A stretch of DNA of 64,000 bases from Dermatemys mawii (lineage: Eukaryota > Chordata > Testudines > Dermatemydidae), in the NCBI GenBank assembly GCA_007922305.1, contig ML677326.1, positions 55,546,785-55,610,784 of the forward strand, read 5' to 3'. The translations under genes and the position numbers were made by a program. Of the stretch, positions 22,147-34,206 are shown one piece after another (the stretch's first letter is position 1; every line of letters begins with the position of its first letter). The notes under the pieces are model-generated. The model was not told the DNA's origin. It saw only the letters and a program-made list of their open reading frames with translations, and searched no databases.

Positions 22147-23781
22147 CTCTATATAATGACCCTATTATGGGAACTTAATTGGTGAATGAAACTGTGCATC
22201 CTTCCAGATACAGTGAAGCAGTGACAGAACCAGCTTTGAACCGACACTAAGGAATGGTAACATTTCTGTTCTTTCTGTATAGCGCTATACTAATCTTCAA
22301 TTAAATAATTCCATTTGAGTCTGTAATTTGACAATCTTGAGTAGTCATTAACTCAGACATGCAACAAATTCACTTATCTTGTGCACCGTGCTGCCAAAGT
22401 CTCTTCCAGCCATATGGACAAGAAAGAGGAAGTATCAGGATCGATCCAGCTCCCAGGAACAGAAACCCGCAAGTAGCCACAGGGCACACACAGTATTTAA
22501 GGTTTCATACCTGGGAACTGGAAGTGATCCCGAGCTACAGGTTAAAGGAATTCTGGAAAATGTATTTGAGTAATTAGGAGAGATTTAATTTTGCGTATTG
22601 TTTGTAATTGGCTAGATTCAAAGTTCTGATTTTAAAAGATTGTGTGTTTTTCTTTTTGTTATGTTTTTAATTTAAAGTGTTTAATAAGTTACTTGTTTTC
22701 AAGTGCACTTGCTGATTTAATGATGTAATTTTCACAGCAAGAAAGGTTTTGTTAACACTGGAGAAAAGAGTATATTGATTCTAATATAAAGAATAGTAGG
22801 GCAAACAGCTATAGCAGGCTATTTTATTAAATTATTATTATTACTTTATTATTTTATTTCGCCTTGCTCTGGCAAAAAATGGGGTCAGACAGAAATCTGG
22901 TTCTAGGAGGGTGTCCCGAGTTGTAGATGTTATATTCATGTGAGCTACATTCGAACAGGACATCTTTAAGTGAGTACCTTCTATGGTCTCGTATTCAGAT
23001 AGTCCTCTCTACTTTTAATTTTTTCAATATACCTTTCCAGTCTGTTTAGTGAGATAGCCCAGGCTTTCACATGGAGTATGAAAAACGCTTTGAAAAGGAG
23101 TTAAAACCTTTTTCCCTTCCATGTCTCTGGCCACTAGGGAGTTCCTTGATGTTAGAATGGGAGAAGTTAGGATGGGAACATTGGCAATTTAAAATGAACA
23201 TATATGAAGCCCAAACAGCAGCATATCTTGCATCAAATATCTACTCCATTTTTTTTCAATCGAATGATGCTTATAGAAACTCAGTGAAAGTGGAAGAAAG
23301 GGTAGTAGCATTACAGCTTACCCACAGAAGTCAGGTTACAAGCTCATGGAGAAAGGCAGAGTGACAGAGTAGTGAGCAAAACTAATATTTTTAGGGACAA
23401 CGCAGTTGTTCCACCACAGTTTTTCAATGCTACAATAGCATAGGAATGAATCCACCAATCCTCCCCTGCCTTATCCCCACACACATATTTGCCACCCTAA
23501 CTCTTATCCATTATGTATCTTTGCATCTATGGAAGAATACCAACCTTTGCAACCTGGACACACTTAACTACACACTGCAGGTTATATATATTTTGACAGC
23601 ATGAATGTTTCCTTTCTTCTATGGCAGAAAATGACACTTAAAATGTAAGTTCTTTAGGACATAAACAAGTCTTCCCCTATGTTTTATACAACACCAACAG
23701 CATTAGTCAGCATTCAACAAATAATAAGTTTCACATGTTGCAATTTGTGATTTAGAATACATACTATAAAAGTGAATGGAT
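22147..23781. other. Unassigned intergenic DNA
   Basis: No gene supported. A run of tta/att units lies at 22825-22860. A 97-codon frame at 23071-23364 has no recognisable domain and is probably chance. Confidence 0.4.
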
Positions 23782-23930
23782 GGCAGGAGAGAGATCACTT
23801 AATCATTATCTGTTAGGTTCACTCACTCTGGGGCACCTGGCATTGGCCACTGTCGGTAGACAGGATACTGGGCTAGATGGACCTTTGGTCTGACCCAGTA
23901 TAGCCTTTCTTACGTTCTTATGTTCTTATG
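23782..23930 (+). mobile_element. CR1 3' end
   Basis: Contains ggggcacctggcattggcca, then aggatactgggctagatgga, then acctttggtctgacccagta, and ends in tandem ttcttatg units. This is the plus-strand form of the tail seen reversed at 8390, 20500 and 59101. Confidence 0.93.
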
Positions 23931-24633
23931 AACTCATTACAAATAAAGTAACAAAACAAGCAGAACAGATCACCCCCTTCTAATGCAAACTATAATTCCA
24001 GTTATAATAGCAGTATCTGAGTCAATCTGAGCCAATAGGCCATGAAGGACCTATGAACTACAGTGTGAAAATCTTGGAACTTGAACAAATATCAACAAGG
24101 AAAAGGAATCTATGAAAACATATTCCTGTTGAAAGTGAAAGGGACTTATATTTGAGTATAATCCCATCTAACTAGCCTACTTTGCATATTGTATAAACCT
24201 AGGAGATAGACTATGTGACCAAGTTCCACCAATATTATAGTTCTTTTTGATCTTTCCCAACTTTCTTTCCAATTATTTTGCTTGCATTTAGCGTTGCAAG
24301 TATCTTCACTTAAACAGCATTCCCAGTTACCTTAGCCACAGTACACAAATCATGCATTCTAAAATTGCACAGACCATATTTATTCCTGCAGAAGGTAACA
24401 TGAGAAGCTAATAAGTTGCAAACAAAATGTATTTTTAGAAAAAGATATGTAGTCATCTATTAAATGAGTGATAGAAAAACATTGATAGTAGATTTAGCTG
24501 TAGCAGATGTATACATAAAACCACTACTGATTTTTCACCAATGCATGTTGAGTTCCAAAGGTCTAAGATTCTCTAACTCAGAACGTATACACCATCTTTA
24601 ATGTAAAGAAGTGCAAGACTGGCATCGCACAAA
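23931..24633. other. Unassigned intergenic DNA
   Basis: Nothing recognised. Confidence 0.35.
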
Positions 24634-24798
24634 CAGAGCCAACTCTACCCTTTTTGCCACCCCAAGCAAAACAAAAACAAAAAAAAACCCACCTATCCGG
24701 AGCGGAGTGTGCTGCCCAAAGAATGGATAGAATGCCGCCCCCTACTGGGTGCTGCCCCAAGCAGATGCTTCCTAGGCTGGTGCCTAGAGCCGGCCCTG
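24634..24798. mobile_element. hAT-type MITE, CAGGGCCGGCTC family, copy 1
   Basis: Left end cagagccaactcta, right end agagccggccctg. The duplications cgcacaaa (24626-24633) and cacacaaa (24799-24806) differ at one CpG position. The interior has ctgccccaagcagatgcttc, also seen in the copies at 55568 and 62878. Non-coding. Confidence 0.85.
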
Positions 24799-25776
24799 CA
24801 CACAAAAGTACTGTACTGCTTAGAAGCGGGGGAAAGACATCAGACCTATGTATGTTGTTATTGCTGCATGGTCAACATTTACTCATAGACTAGTCTTTAT
24901 ATAAAAAAAGAAATTCCTGGGGGTGCTGAAATTTGATTAGAGCACCAGCAATCTCTGTTAGGGTCTGAATTTTGATCTGCAGCTCTTCAAAAACCAGTGG
25001 GGCAAATTCGGTCTTCAGATACATGTGTCCCCTTTCCCTTGAAAGTCATCATACGTTGTGAATCTGCATGTGAGTGCAGACTTTTGCCCTATTTTAGCAA
25101 AGACACTCTATTGAAAAATGTGCTTCCATCAAAGAGAGACATTTGAATCAAAGTGCACTGTGGTCAAGCTTGTAGCATTTTAAGTAATTGAACAATCAAC
25201 TTCAGGTTATGGTAAAATTCGTAACCATATATCTGGTATATCCTGTGCTCAACTTACTGCCATCATTTACTCCAGTGTCTGTAAACGTGGAATCACAGTT
25301 TCTCCTTCTCCTATATTTGAAACTTGCCTATTCTCACCTTCACAATATGATCCATGAATCACCCTGATTCCACCTCTGCAGAAATCCTTCACAGCCTTTC
25401 GGCTCTCTCTACGTTCCAGCCCCCTTGCCTCCAGTATTCTCTCCCATTTGAAGAAGCAAACACATATTACCCCATACATATCTGAACTCTTCAACTGCCT
25501 AAACAACACATAAGTATCAAGTTCAAAAGGATCCAATTTGGTGTGGGTATAGATGTGTTTTAAACTTGGACTTCATCCCTCATTATCTTTGTGAATTCAA
25601 AGCTGCCCTAGACCATGTTACTATGTCCTCATCACCTACTATCAGTTTCTTCTCTTTCTTTATACAACAGTCTCATCACGGTTGGTACAAGAACTTTCAC
25701 TACAATTTTTTACAAATCAAGCAGACTTCAGTAGCTCTTTTCCTCATCAGCAATTCATCATACTCTATGCAGGAGA
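24799..25776. other. Unassigned intergenic DNA
   Basis: No gene or known element recognised. Confidence 0.35.
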
Positions 25777-25828
25777 TCCTCAGCTGGTGTAAATTGTCAG
25801 AGCGCTGACAATTTACAACAGTTGAGGA
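25777..25828. repeat. Near-perfect hairpin (CCTCAGCTGGTGTAAAT type)
   Basis: Two 24-bp arms (25777-25800 and 25805-25828) are complementary at 22 of 24 positions, with a 4-nt agcg loop. The arm core is tgtaaattgtcag. The outer arm word cctcagctggtgt recurs at 26647-26659, so this is probably an internally deleted member of an old hairpin MITE family. Confidence 0.85.
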
Positions 25829-26645
25829 CCTGTCCCAAAAACCTCAGCAAAAACCAAAAACCACATATTTTTCCCTTGCCTCTTAATTACTCTTTTGTCA
25901 TTCAGCATACAAGGCATATAAACTACCATTTTTTGTGATGATCATTATGGTGAATTAATAAAACGTTAGTGTGGATCTTTTGCAAATTAAGTCATATTTC
26001 TATGTTTGAGTGTCTGTTTAGGATGTTTTGTTGTTTTACCTTCCCACTATCCTTGGCACTGATTTAAGAACTATTCTTGGCTCAACATAATTGCAAAATA
26101 ATCAAATTCCATCTGTTTCTGCCAAACGATGAAAGGGGAATGACAAAATAAAAGCATCTCCTCTTGCTAAATACCACTTGCATGCCATCTCTTGCTCTGC
26201 TAATGAAACTTGTACTCTGGTGACTTGCTTATTAAACAAATTGTCTTCAGTCAGAAATCCACAAACAGTCAATTGATCTAGTTCATTACTTGTTGGCAAA
26301 TGGAAGAACCAAAGCCAATTCTGACATGTACAGATCATAAATTTATTACTATGTCTGGCATGTCCAGCTTGAGGGGGGGAAAGGAAAGGAAGTCAATAGG
26401 AAAAGCATAGTAAGAGTTGTGGGGTTTATATTTATTTGTTTATTTTGAGAACTGCTTGTTTCAAGAATAGATGTTTGTATCATTCAGTTCTTTAGAGTAT
26501 TTTGGAATCTAGTTCCTATGAAAGATGATATAAAAAGCAAAGTTATATAAAGTTGTACCACTTAATACAGTTAACCATTTTCTTACATGGTTTCCAACTT
26601 TTTAAAATTTTGCTTTCTTAGATAACCTCAGGAGATGCACATCTG
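25829..26645. other. Unassigned intergenic DNA
   Basis: Nothing recognised. Confidence 0.35.
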
Positions 26646-26722
26646 TCCTCAGCTGGTGTGAACAGCTATAGCTCCATTATCATGACTCCATTCAAGTTAT
26701 GACAGTGCATCCCAGCTGAGGA
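26646..26722. repeat. Hairpin MITE, second CCTCAGCTGG copy
   Basis: Left arm tcctcagctggtgtgaacag, right arm ending cccagctgagga. The middle has gctccatt and tccattcaag, a decayed form of the tccattgaagtcaatgga type centre. Confidence 0.7.
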
Positions 26723-29566
26723 TCTTCTAGTTTCCTTCCAGTCATATTACTACAGCATTCTTCAGTAGTTCAAAAATATAATTTTCATAAGAGCTACTCA
26801 GGAAAAAGGCAAGTGTTTAAGTAATCAAATTTATACTATTATACTGGACTTTTATTTTGATTGTATTACTGTCTAAGTGGAATGCTCAATTTTGATTACT
26901 ATAATTGTCAAGAAACTAGTATAACATTTCTCTAGAGAAAATAAAAATCTTCAAAGCAAATATCAACTTGAAGTGACCTTCAGTTAGAAGAGTGACTATG
27001 TAAATTGGCACTATTTGGTTCCACAGAGATGCTGCATCTTTGTTTTCCATACCAATGCTGTTTATTTCACTGGCAAGAAAAAAAAAACACAACCCCCAAA
27101 ACAAATGAAAGAAAAAATAAACATACAAAAACTTCTAATCTCATTTTACTTTTGAAGCAATACAGTGATGGAACAGTAGCTGAATTCTATTCTGGTTCAC
27201 ACATCAACAAACTTAATCAAGTTCTAACAACACAATTCTTATTACTGGTAATAGAGTAGGAGCCAGAAACACAACACCCTGATTTTCAGACCTCAGGCTG
27301 AGTTTTCAGGAATGGAAGGGTAGATGTAAATTCATAGGCTGTTCCAACCTAGGTGGAGCTAGAGCCATAGTCATTTGACTTTTTCAAGGAATCTGATGAT
27401 CATCTCCTTTTCCTGTGCCAAGTGGATCTTAGTACAGGAGATAATCTGACCCAGTGTTGTCAGATAATTTCTGAGTTGACAATGTTAAAAAACAATAATC
27501 AATAAAAGAAGAGTCCATTCAGTGTTCTGGGCATCCCTGACAATGCTTGACAAATACACTAAGAAACAGATTTGTCAATTACCTCAACTTACCAAATCAA
27601 GCAACATAAATACAATGGATGCGAACTGGTCACCAAACACAATCTCTACAGTTTCCCTATCTACCACCCATCTCCTCATAGGCAAGGGAGAGGAGATAGG
27701 CTTTGTAGTATGTTTTGGAGGGTTGTTAGAGACCTAAGAAGGGAGTGAGTTCAAGGCCCATGGGCCTAATGGAAAACTCCCTGCCAGCTGCCCCCTCTCT
27801 CATTCTGATTTAGTTTCAGCTCAGGTGCTTCGGAGTTTCAAAAAATCTTTCTGAATAAGCTTCTAATCTGCATTTATGTGTCATGTTTCTATAATTGTAT
27901 TGCAAATCTCACCTTCATAATTTTAGAAATAGATTCATCAATCTGTTTAATGAATAAACTAAAGACACCAATGTTTTTTAAAAGTGCTTTTTTCAGTCAG
28001 AACAGTCAGGAAACGACAGCATTTTTTTTTTCTCCCTCAGCTTAATGAAACAAACATGAATCAGGGTGGTGAAAGGATAACAAAAATCCCTACAGAAAAC
28101 TATAATGTCATTGACTAATATATTTTCAGTTTTGGTGGTCTGAACAATTTTGATGTGTTTTTACCCGGTAGCAAATCCAAAGTGATGTTGTTGTTATCTC
28201 TACAGCTGATCAATCTTCCCAGTTTCTGAGGGAGAATCCTGTAAACTTTCTTATTTCTGCACATCCATCAGGAAGGAAAAACAAAAAGCAAACTTGGCAA
28301 ACACTGCCTGCCGAAGGTAAGCATTAATCTTAATAGTTGGCTGTAATTAGGAACAAGATGTATGAACAAACACAAAGCAATAAATAACTTTAAACCAGAA
28401 AGGTGATAAGATTAAACCCAGAGACTGAAATTGGTCTGCGTCAGTGCCTTTCCTGATATGCCTCTCTCTAGTGGTGTCTAAATTGCCTAGATTAATTGTT
28501 CTGGATTATTTCAACTTTTGGATACTGGCCACTGTGAATTATCTCAGGATTTTGTGGACTCCATGACAACCAAGGCACTGGCCCACATGTGTTTTGACTC
28601 AACTCATACATGGGGTACTCTGGATCTTGGAGGCCATTCCACTCCCTTAATAACATTCAGGAAAGAAACGTGATTGCAACCCCCATTCAGGGATTCCCCC
28701 ACAGCATATCCAGCTCCTGCACTATCCTGGCCACTTGCATATAGTACTTGGTAGGGATGGGGAGGAAATACAGCTGGAGCACACTGCTCTCTAGCTACAT
28801 TCATACATACTTACTGACATATAGTCTTTTGAGGACTGTTGCCAGTTGTTCAATGTTAGAATAGCCAGCTGCCCTGCCCACTGTTCTCCACTAATGCCTT
28901 CTGCAGAAACTGACCCCATGACTTGGTAACTAGAGTAGAGGAAAGAGGGATTGAAATTGTACCTTTGATTGACCATAACCTCTCCTGTCTTAGCTTCAGT
29001 ATGACAACAACACAATATTTTTCTTCTGATACTGCCATTGTAGTAGAATGACTCACTGAGCATCTACTAGAAACTGGGACAGGGTGAGAGTTACTTGGCT
29101 GAGAACAATACTAGAAAAGCATGAGATCATGCTGACAGGATAGAAGAAAAGAAGTTGAGGGAGTTATATCAGCATCTTTGACTGGTGGGATGTGTCTGCA
29201 CTTTGTTTTCTCAATTACTTCTGGAAACTCCAGCATAAGTAATTGACAAAAATAGTTCTTATCTAACAAGAAATTATATGTGCCTACTCACCGCTAGGTT
29301 GGATTAATGTAATCTACATTCTACATGGAACAAAAATCTTCAAATCATCTAGAAATTGAAACTAAACCACAATGAAGAGGCCTTTCATGCAGGAAGCACA
29401 TTATTCCTATATTTAATAATTTGCATCTGGCTGCTGTTCAGTTTCCAAGTGAAGGTTAATATGCTAGTTTTGATCCCCAATGGCTGAGGTTCTGTCTATT
29501 TGTCTATCTGTCTATTTGTCTGTATATTTCTGTCTCTGCCTCTGATACCAGAATAGTTGTGATTAT
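26723..29566. other. Unassigned intergenic DNA
   Basis: No supportable gene. A tctgtctatttg-type short tandem repeat lies at 29490-29530. Confidence 0.4.
29490..29530 (+). repeat. (TCTATTTG/TCTATCTG)n short tandem repeat
   Basis: Imperfect 8-bp units directly upstream of the LTR at 29567. Confidence 0.8.
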
Positions 29567-30668
29567 TGTGATGTTGCACTCCATATGTTTTATGGAAATA
29601 GGTGTATAAGTGTGAATATAATATAACTGGAATATGCTTCATGCAAAAGGTCTCTTGTAAGGTATCATTACAAAGTTTATAATCCACTGAGTTCATCCCA
29701 TTTGTAGGAATGTATCATTCTTGTATCTAAACCTCAAAATATGAAGCATTATTCTGAATTCCTACTTAAGTATGCAAAGTGTGGGCCATTACTGGTGGCT
29801 TGGAATCTTGATAGCTCCCATTAACTAGGACAATTAGTTGTAAATGGCTCTATTTAATTATAAGCCTTCCTGTACATGTGGGTGCCCTCCAGTGATTGAT
29901 GAAGTCTCACAGGACATGTGAACTTGGCACTTAATATTGGAATCTATCTTAAACCTGGTGCTTTTCTATTTAGAAGGGTGGGAAGCCAGAGAGAAACAAA
30001 GGATTCCCGTCTTGCGCCAAAAATATAAAACAGGTTGGAACAGAACAAAGGGGGCTAAAATTATGAGAAATCCCCTAGTTATCACCTGATCTGGAACAAG
30101 CAAGAACTGTACCAGGGTAAAGGATTGGGCCCAGAATAGGAAGGAGTCAAGTCTGCGAAAGAAGCTCATTGGAACATTTTTGGGGGCTTAGATTTGCATG
30201 TTTTGTTTTATTTTGCTTGGTAATTTATGCTGTTTTGTCTGTTATTATTTGAAACCACTTAAATCCTACTATTTGTACTTTAATAAACAAAAGCGATTTT
30301 TTACTAACCCAGAGTAAGTGATCAATACCTGAGGGAGCAAACAGCTGTGCATCTCTCTCTCTATCAGTATTATAGAGGAAAGACAATTGATGAGTTTACC
30401 CTGTATGAGCTTTATACAAAGTAAAACGAATTTATTTGGGGTTTGGATCCCATTGGGAGTTGGGTGTCTGGGTGCTGGAGATAAGTGACATACTGAGCAG
30501 TTTTTGGTTAAAGTCTGCAGGTTTGGGGGTGTGTTGTACCAACTAGCATCTCTGGCTCAACAAGGCAGAGCTCTGGAGTCCCAAGCCATCAGGGGAAACA
30601 GGTTCAGAGATAATTTCAGCACATCAGCTGACAGTACTAAGAGGATCTCTGTGACCGAATCCATCACA
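29567..30668 (+). mobile_element. Solo LTR of a retrovirus-like or LTR retrotransposon
   Basis: The termini form an inverted pair, TGTGATG at the left and CATCACA at the right, enclosing 1,102 bp without coding capacity. A polyadenylation-like aataaa at 30282 (ctttaataaacaaaagcg) sets plus orientation. The flanks attat and attgg agree at only three of five positions, so the duplication is weak. No internal gag-pol region lies next to it, hence solo. The lineage is not resolved. Confidence 0.72.
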
Positions 30669-32061
30669 ATTGGATGATGTGCTCCTGGTTTAAATTGTGC
30701 TTGATTTTGGAATTTTTCCTATATTGCTTTTCCAGAATCTGAATTTGGTGACCTTCAGGAGATGCTTTAAGACTCACCTGTTTCCAAAGGTATTTTATGA
30801 AGGGGGAAAATTATTATAGTGTCTATATTAGTTGCCATGTTGATAGGCTGGAACATTTGTAAGACAGTAACCAATGTCCATATCGTTGGTTTTATACTGC
30901 TTGTATTGGAAAGCTTGCACAACAGATTGCTATGATTCATTAAAGGCAGATAACGTGATTAAGATACAACCTGGCCGTTAGGCATCAGTGGTTATTTATC
31001 TAAGGTCAGAAAAGGCACATTAGGGAACTCAATATATTTCCAAGCTGTTGTCTGAGTCTTGATGGCTCTCGGTCTTCAGGGATTGCTTTGTGAAAGTGCT
31101 ATATCCTGGTACACAGGAGATTTGTTTGGCTGCAATTTCAGGAAATCATTTCATAATGTGACTGAAAAGAACCCTGTTGGGATCAAGTGGTCTCTCCCAT
31201 AATCATACACCAGATCACAGAGAACTGTTATGGTTTTACATGAGATACCTTGTCTTCCAAGAGGCTAGATGTGATTGTGGATCAGAAAGGACAATATTAT
31301 CAATAGGCGGTTAAAAGGATAAAAAGGAGTCTAGGATAGAGAGAGAGAAAAAAAAAATCCAGGACGAAATTAGACTAGCTATTAGTTTCCTTGGGAAGGT
31401 ATACGCTTCCTTACAACCTACATACAGGATTTAAGGGAACATCAAAGATCAGATAACAGGGAGCAGTTTCCAACTGTAATAGTCAATCTGATGGAATTAT
31501 AAGACCTAAAAAGAGAGTTTGCTCTTTTTAGGAATTGCATTAAAAACCCCCAAAGAACCCTTTTAAACATTATTTTTTTATTTTTTTACTTGCATATTGA
31601 TGGGTAGATCACTTGAGAGATTGCTGGCATACACATCTGAATCATTTGGACCATGACCATTAAAAACAAATGTTTTTTATTTATTGTATATATGATTGTG
31701 AGCCTGCCTAATTCATTATAAATAAATCCTCTGGGGATATTGTATGCTCAGGTTTAATCCTCTGCTCTTTATGCTTACATGGTAAAATCTATTTAGAAGA
31801 AGAGACTATGTTGGCTTTTAGACATTATTTTTATTATTTAATATTATGGTTAACATTGTAGCAAGGGAGAATATTTCATGCCAAATCTCCACCAACAATC
31901 TTTCAGTATGATGAATGCTTTTCTAAAGAAATGTATAAACAAGAAAAGAAAAATATACTACTGCTTGTGAACTGTTCTATTGAGTGAAGAACTGTAGAAT
32001 AATGAGTACATAAGTTACCAAGGAAACTGACACTCTTACTTGCTGTTTGTAGGATCACCTC
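30669..32061. other. Unassigned DNA with a possible LINE C-terminal trace
   Basis: The plus strand at 30735-30785 can be read as NLVTFRRCFKTHLF, like the end of several LINE ORF2 proteins (usual pattern F..LKTHLF). Too short to classify. The remainder is unrecognised. Confidence 0.35.
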
Positions 32062-32775
32062 TGTAGGTGAGGTATAGTGGGGCAGCTGCCCCACTCCAGG
32101 AAAAAGGGCTTAAAACAGTGCAGGAAAGGATTGTGGCTAGGAGCAAGCAAGCTCCCAAGCTGACTGGGAAGGCAGCCACAGCTGGGGCCAGATGCAATTA
32201 GGAGGCAGCTGGCCCTTATAAAAGAGTTGCTGGTTTACAACACAGGGAGAGTCTCCTTTGGCTACAGAGGCAGACAGGCCTGGCTGCTGGGGAGAGTGAC
32301 ACGGTGGTGCAGGGCTGGAGGGAGGCTAGAGGAGCTGGGGAAACTCCGGCCTAGAAATTCCTAGGCTGCAGGGCCTAGGGGACAGCCCAACAAAGGGTAC
32401 TGGAGGTGCAGGGGGCAGTCCATGGCTACAGAGGCAGAAGCAGCAGGCCAAACCCTCCTTGCCAGTGATGAGTGGCAATTATACTGCAGTCTTCCCCAGT
32501 GAACGGGGGTAAGTGGTGACTGGCAGTTGCCTAGACTGAGGCAAGGTGGGGCTTAGAGGTTGGGGGTCCTTCAGGGAAGAGAGATCTAGAGCTAGACTGT
32601 GAGGGTACTGCAGGGGTGCAACACCCCAGGCAAAGGGCACTGGGGTCCAGGATGGGACACAGGGCCAGCAGCAAGTGGGACATCAGTCTGCAGAGGGTGC
32701 TCTGGATGCTGGGACTAGCTAATTCCCTGGACGATCAGCGGGAGGCGCTGCAGAGTGAGTCGCTGCTTTGCTACA
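32062..32775 (+). mobile_element. Probable LTR, GC-rich
   Basis: The ends TGTAG and CTACA form an inverted 5-bp pair around 714 bp of G-rich non-coding DNA. A TATA-like ccttataaaag lies at 32214-32225, about 150 bp inside, as in many LTR promoters. Composition differs sharply from the AT-rich flanks. No target duplication was seen and no poly(A) signal found inside, so boundaries are provisional. Confidence 0.5.
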
Positions 32776-33058
32776 TGCGGGAATCCATTCCATTGAACCT
32801 AAAATCCAAGGGCCTTGGGAGGGAACCACTGAGTGAGAAGAAGAGGAGAAAAGCAGGTTGTGAAGCCCCAGGCTGTTAGATTTAGTCCTTATTGTGTCAG
32901 ACCCTCACCATCCCCAAAAAAATAAATAAAAGTTCATGCCTATGGTGAAACCAACAGGAAGAACCTAACTTGATGTGATTCTGAAGAAAGTATCACCACA
33001 TAGATAGGATGTGAAATAGAGAATATGTTTCCAGTTGCTGAGAACACTAGAGAATTAG

Positions 33059-33270
33059 TGGCCCAGATTTTTTAAGATATTCTGGTGTTGCTTCACTCAG
33101 TGTTGCAAGGCCCAGATTTTCAAACGTATTTAGGTGTTGCAAGGTGTGATCATTTAATGGGATAGAGCATTGCAAGGTGTAAGTTATTTAGGAATGCCTA
33201 TGGGCCTAAGTCACTTCTGAAAATGGGACTTGGCTGTCTAAACAACATAGACCTAGCAACACTGAATGGA
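33059..33270. repeat. Decayed hairpin repeat with GGCCCAGATTTT word
   Basis: ggcccagattttttaagata and ggcccagattttcaaacg are repeated 45 bp apart. The right part (aagttatttaggaatgccta, then tgaaaatgggact) is partly complementary to the left. It resembles the hairpin element at 61285-61475. Confidence 0.4.
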
Positions 33271-34174
33271 GAAATACATAAATTTAAAAATCTGTGACTA
33301 CAGCCTTTATACAAGACTGTACGTGGAAAAACTGAAAGCTGGAAAGAATCAGAGTATCTCTTTGTTTTGCTTGAAACAGAATGAAAGAAAAAGTACTTTG
33401 AAAATAAAACAGTCTTACTGGACTGTTATGGGAACAGAGAAACCTGGAGGATGTCATAGGATTTACTGAAGGACACAAACGTGATGCTTTCAGGGAATTT
33501 GCTTGGGCTAATAAAACATCATTTGGGGGAAAAAAAGTTTCTCCCTATTCTGAGTACTAATAAAAATATAATCCTCCAAGAACTGTTGAAGTCCTGGAGA
33601 GTCTGATAGGGTCATTAGGAAAGCAGCTGTTAGGGCTTATAAAAATAAATTAGAAGGATAATGAAAAACCAGCCGAAGCCCCGAGATTGAACCAAAAAAA
33701 CGGTGAGCAGGCAGTTTGTGAAGAGCATGAAGCCAACAATTTCCAAACCAAAACACACCTTATAATTTTTTTCAGAAAAATCCATGTAACTAAACCAACA
33801 GCTGTGTCACATAAGTTAACTGTAATTGAAATATTTCTTCTGTTGATAAAGGAATAACCAAATAATACTTCTGAGATGAAGTCCTACATTAATTCAAATG
33901 AATTTATTCCCTCTTCCTTCCTCTTCCAATTTCCCTTATTAGTGTGAGAAATCTGGGGAGATAAATAGGAGGAACAAATTAAAAATTGGTTCATACAAAA
34001 TGATAATCAAGAAACTTGTAGGACTGATGAGTTATCTGATGGCATGAAGTGCTAGATATTTGTTTTGTTAAAGTAAATGTCATCAGAAAAAGCTATACAT
34101 TTAAGGATATGTTAGCTTCTCTATCTAGTTGGTGAATCTAGTGTGACAGGCATTAGCATTCTCATTCTGACAGG

Positions 34175-34206
<32 letters not shown>

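Noticed and set aside
23071..23364. 97-codon plus-strand frame
   Set aside because: No domain, no splice or promoter context, no repeat-free conservation evidence.
29550..29573. Target duplication for the 29567 LTR
   Set aside because: attat and attgg agree at three of five positions only, so it is not claimed.
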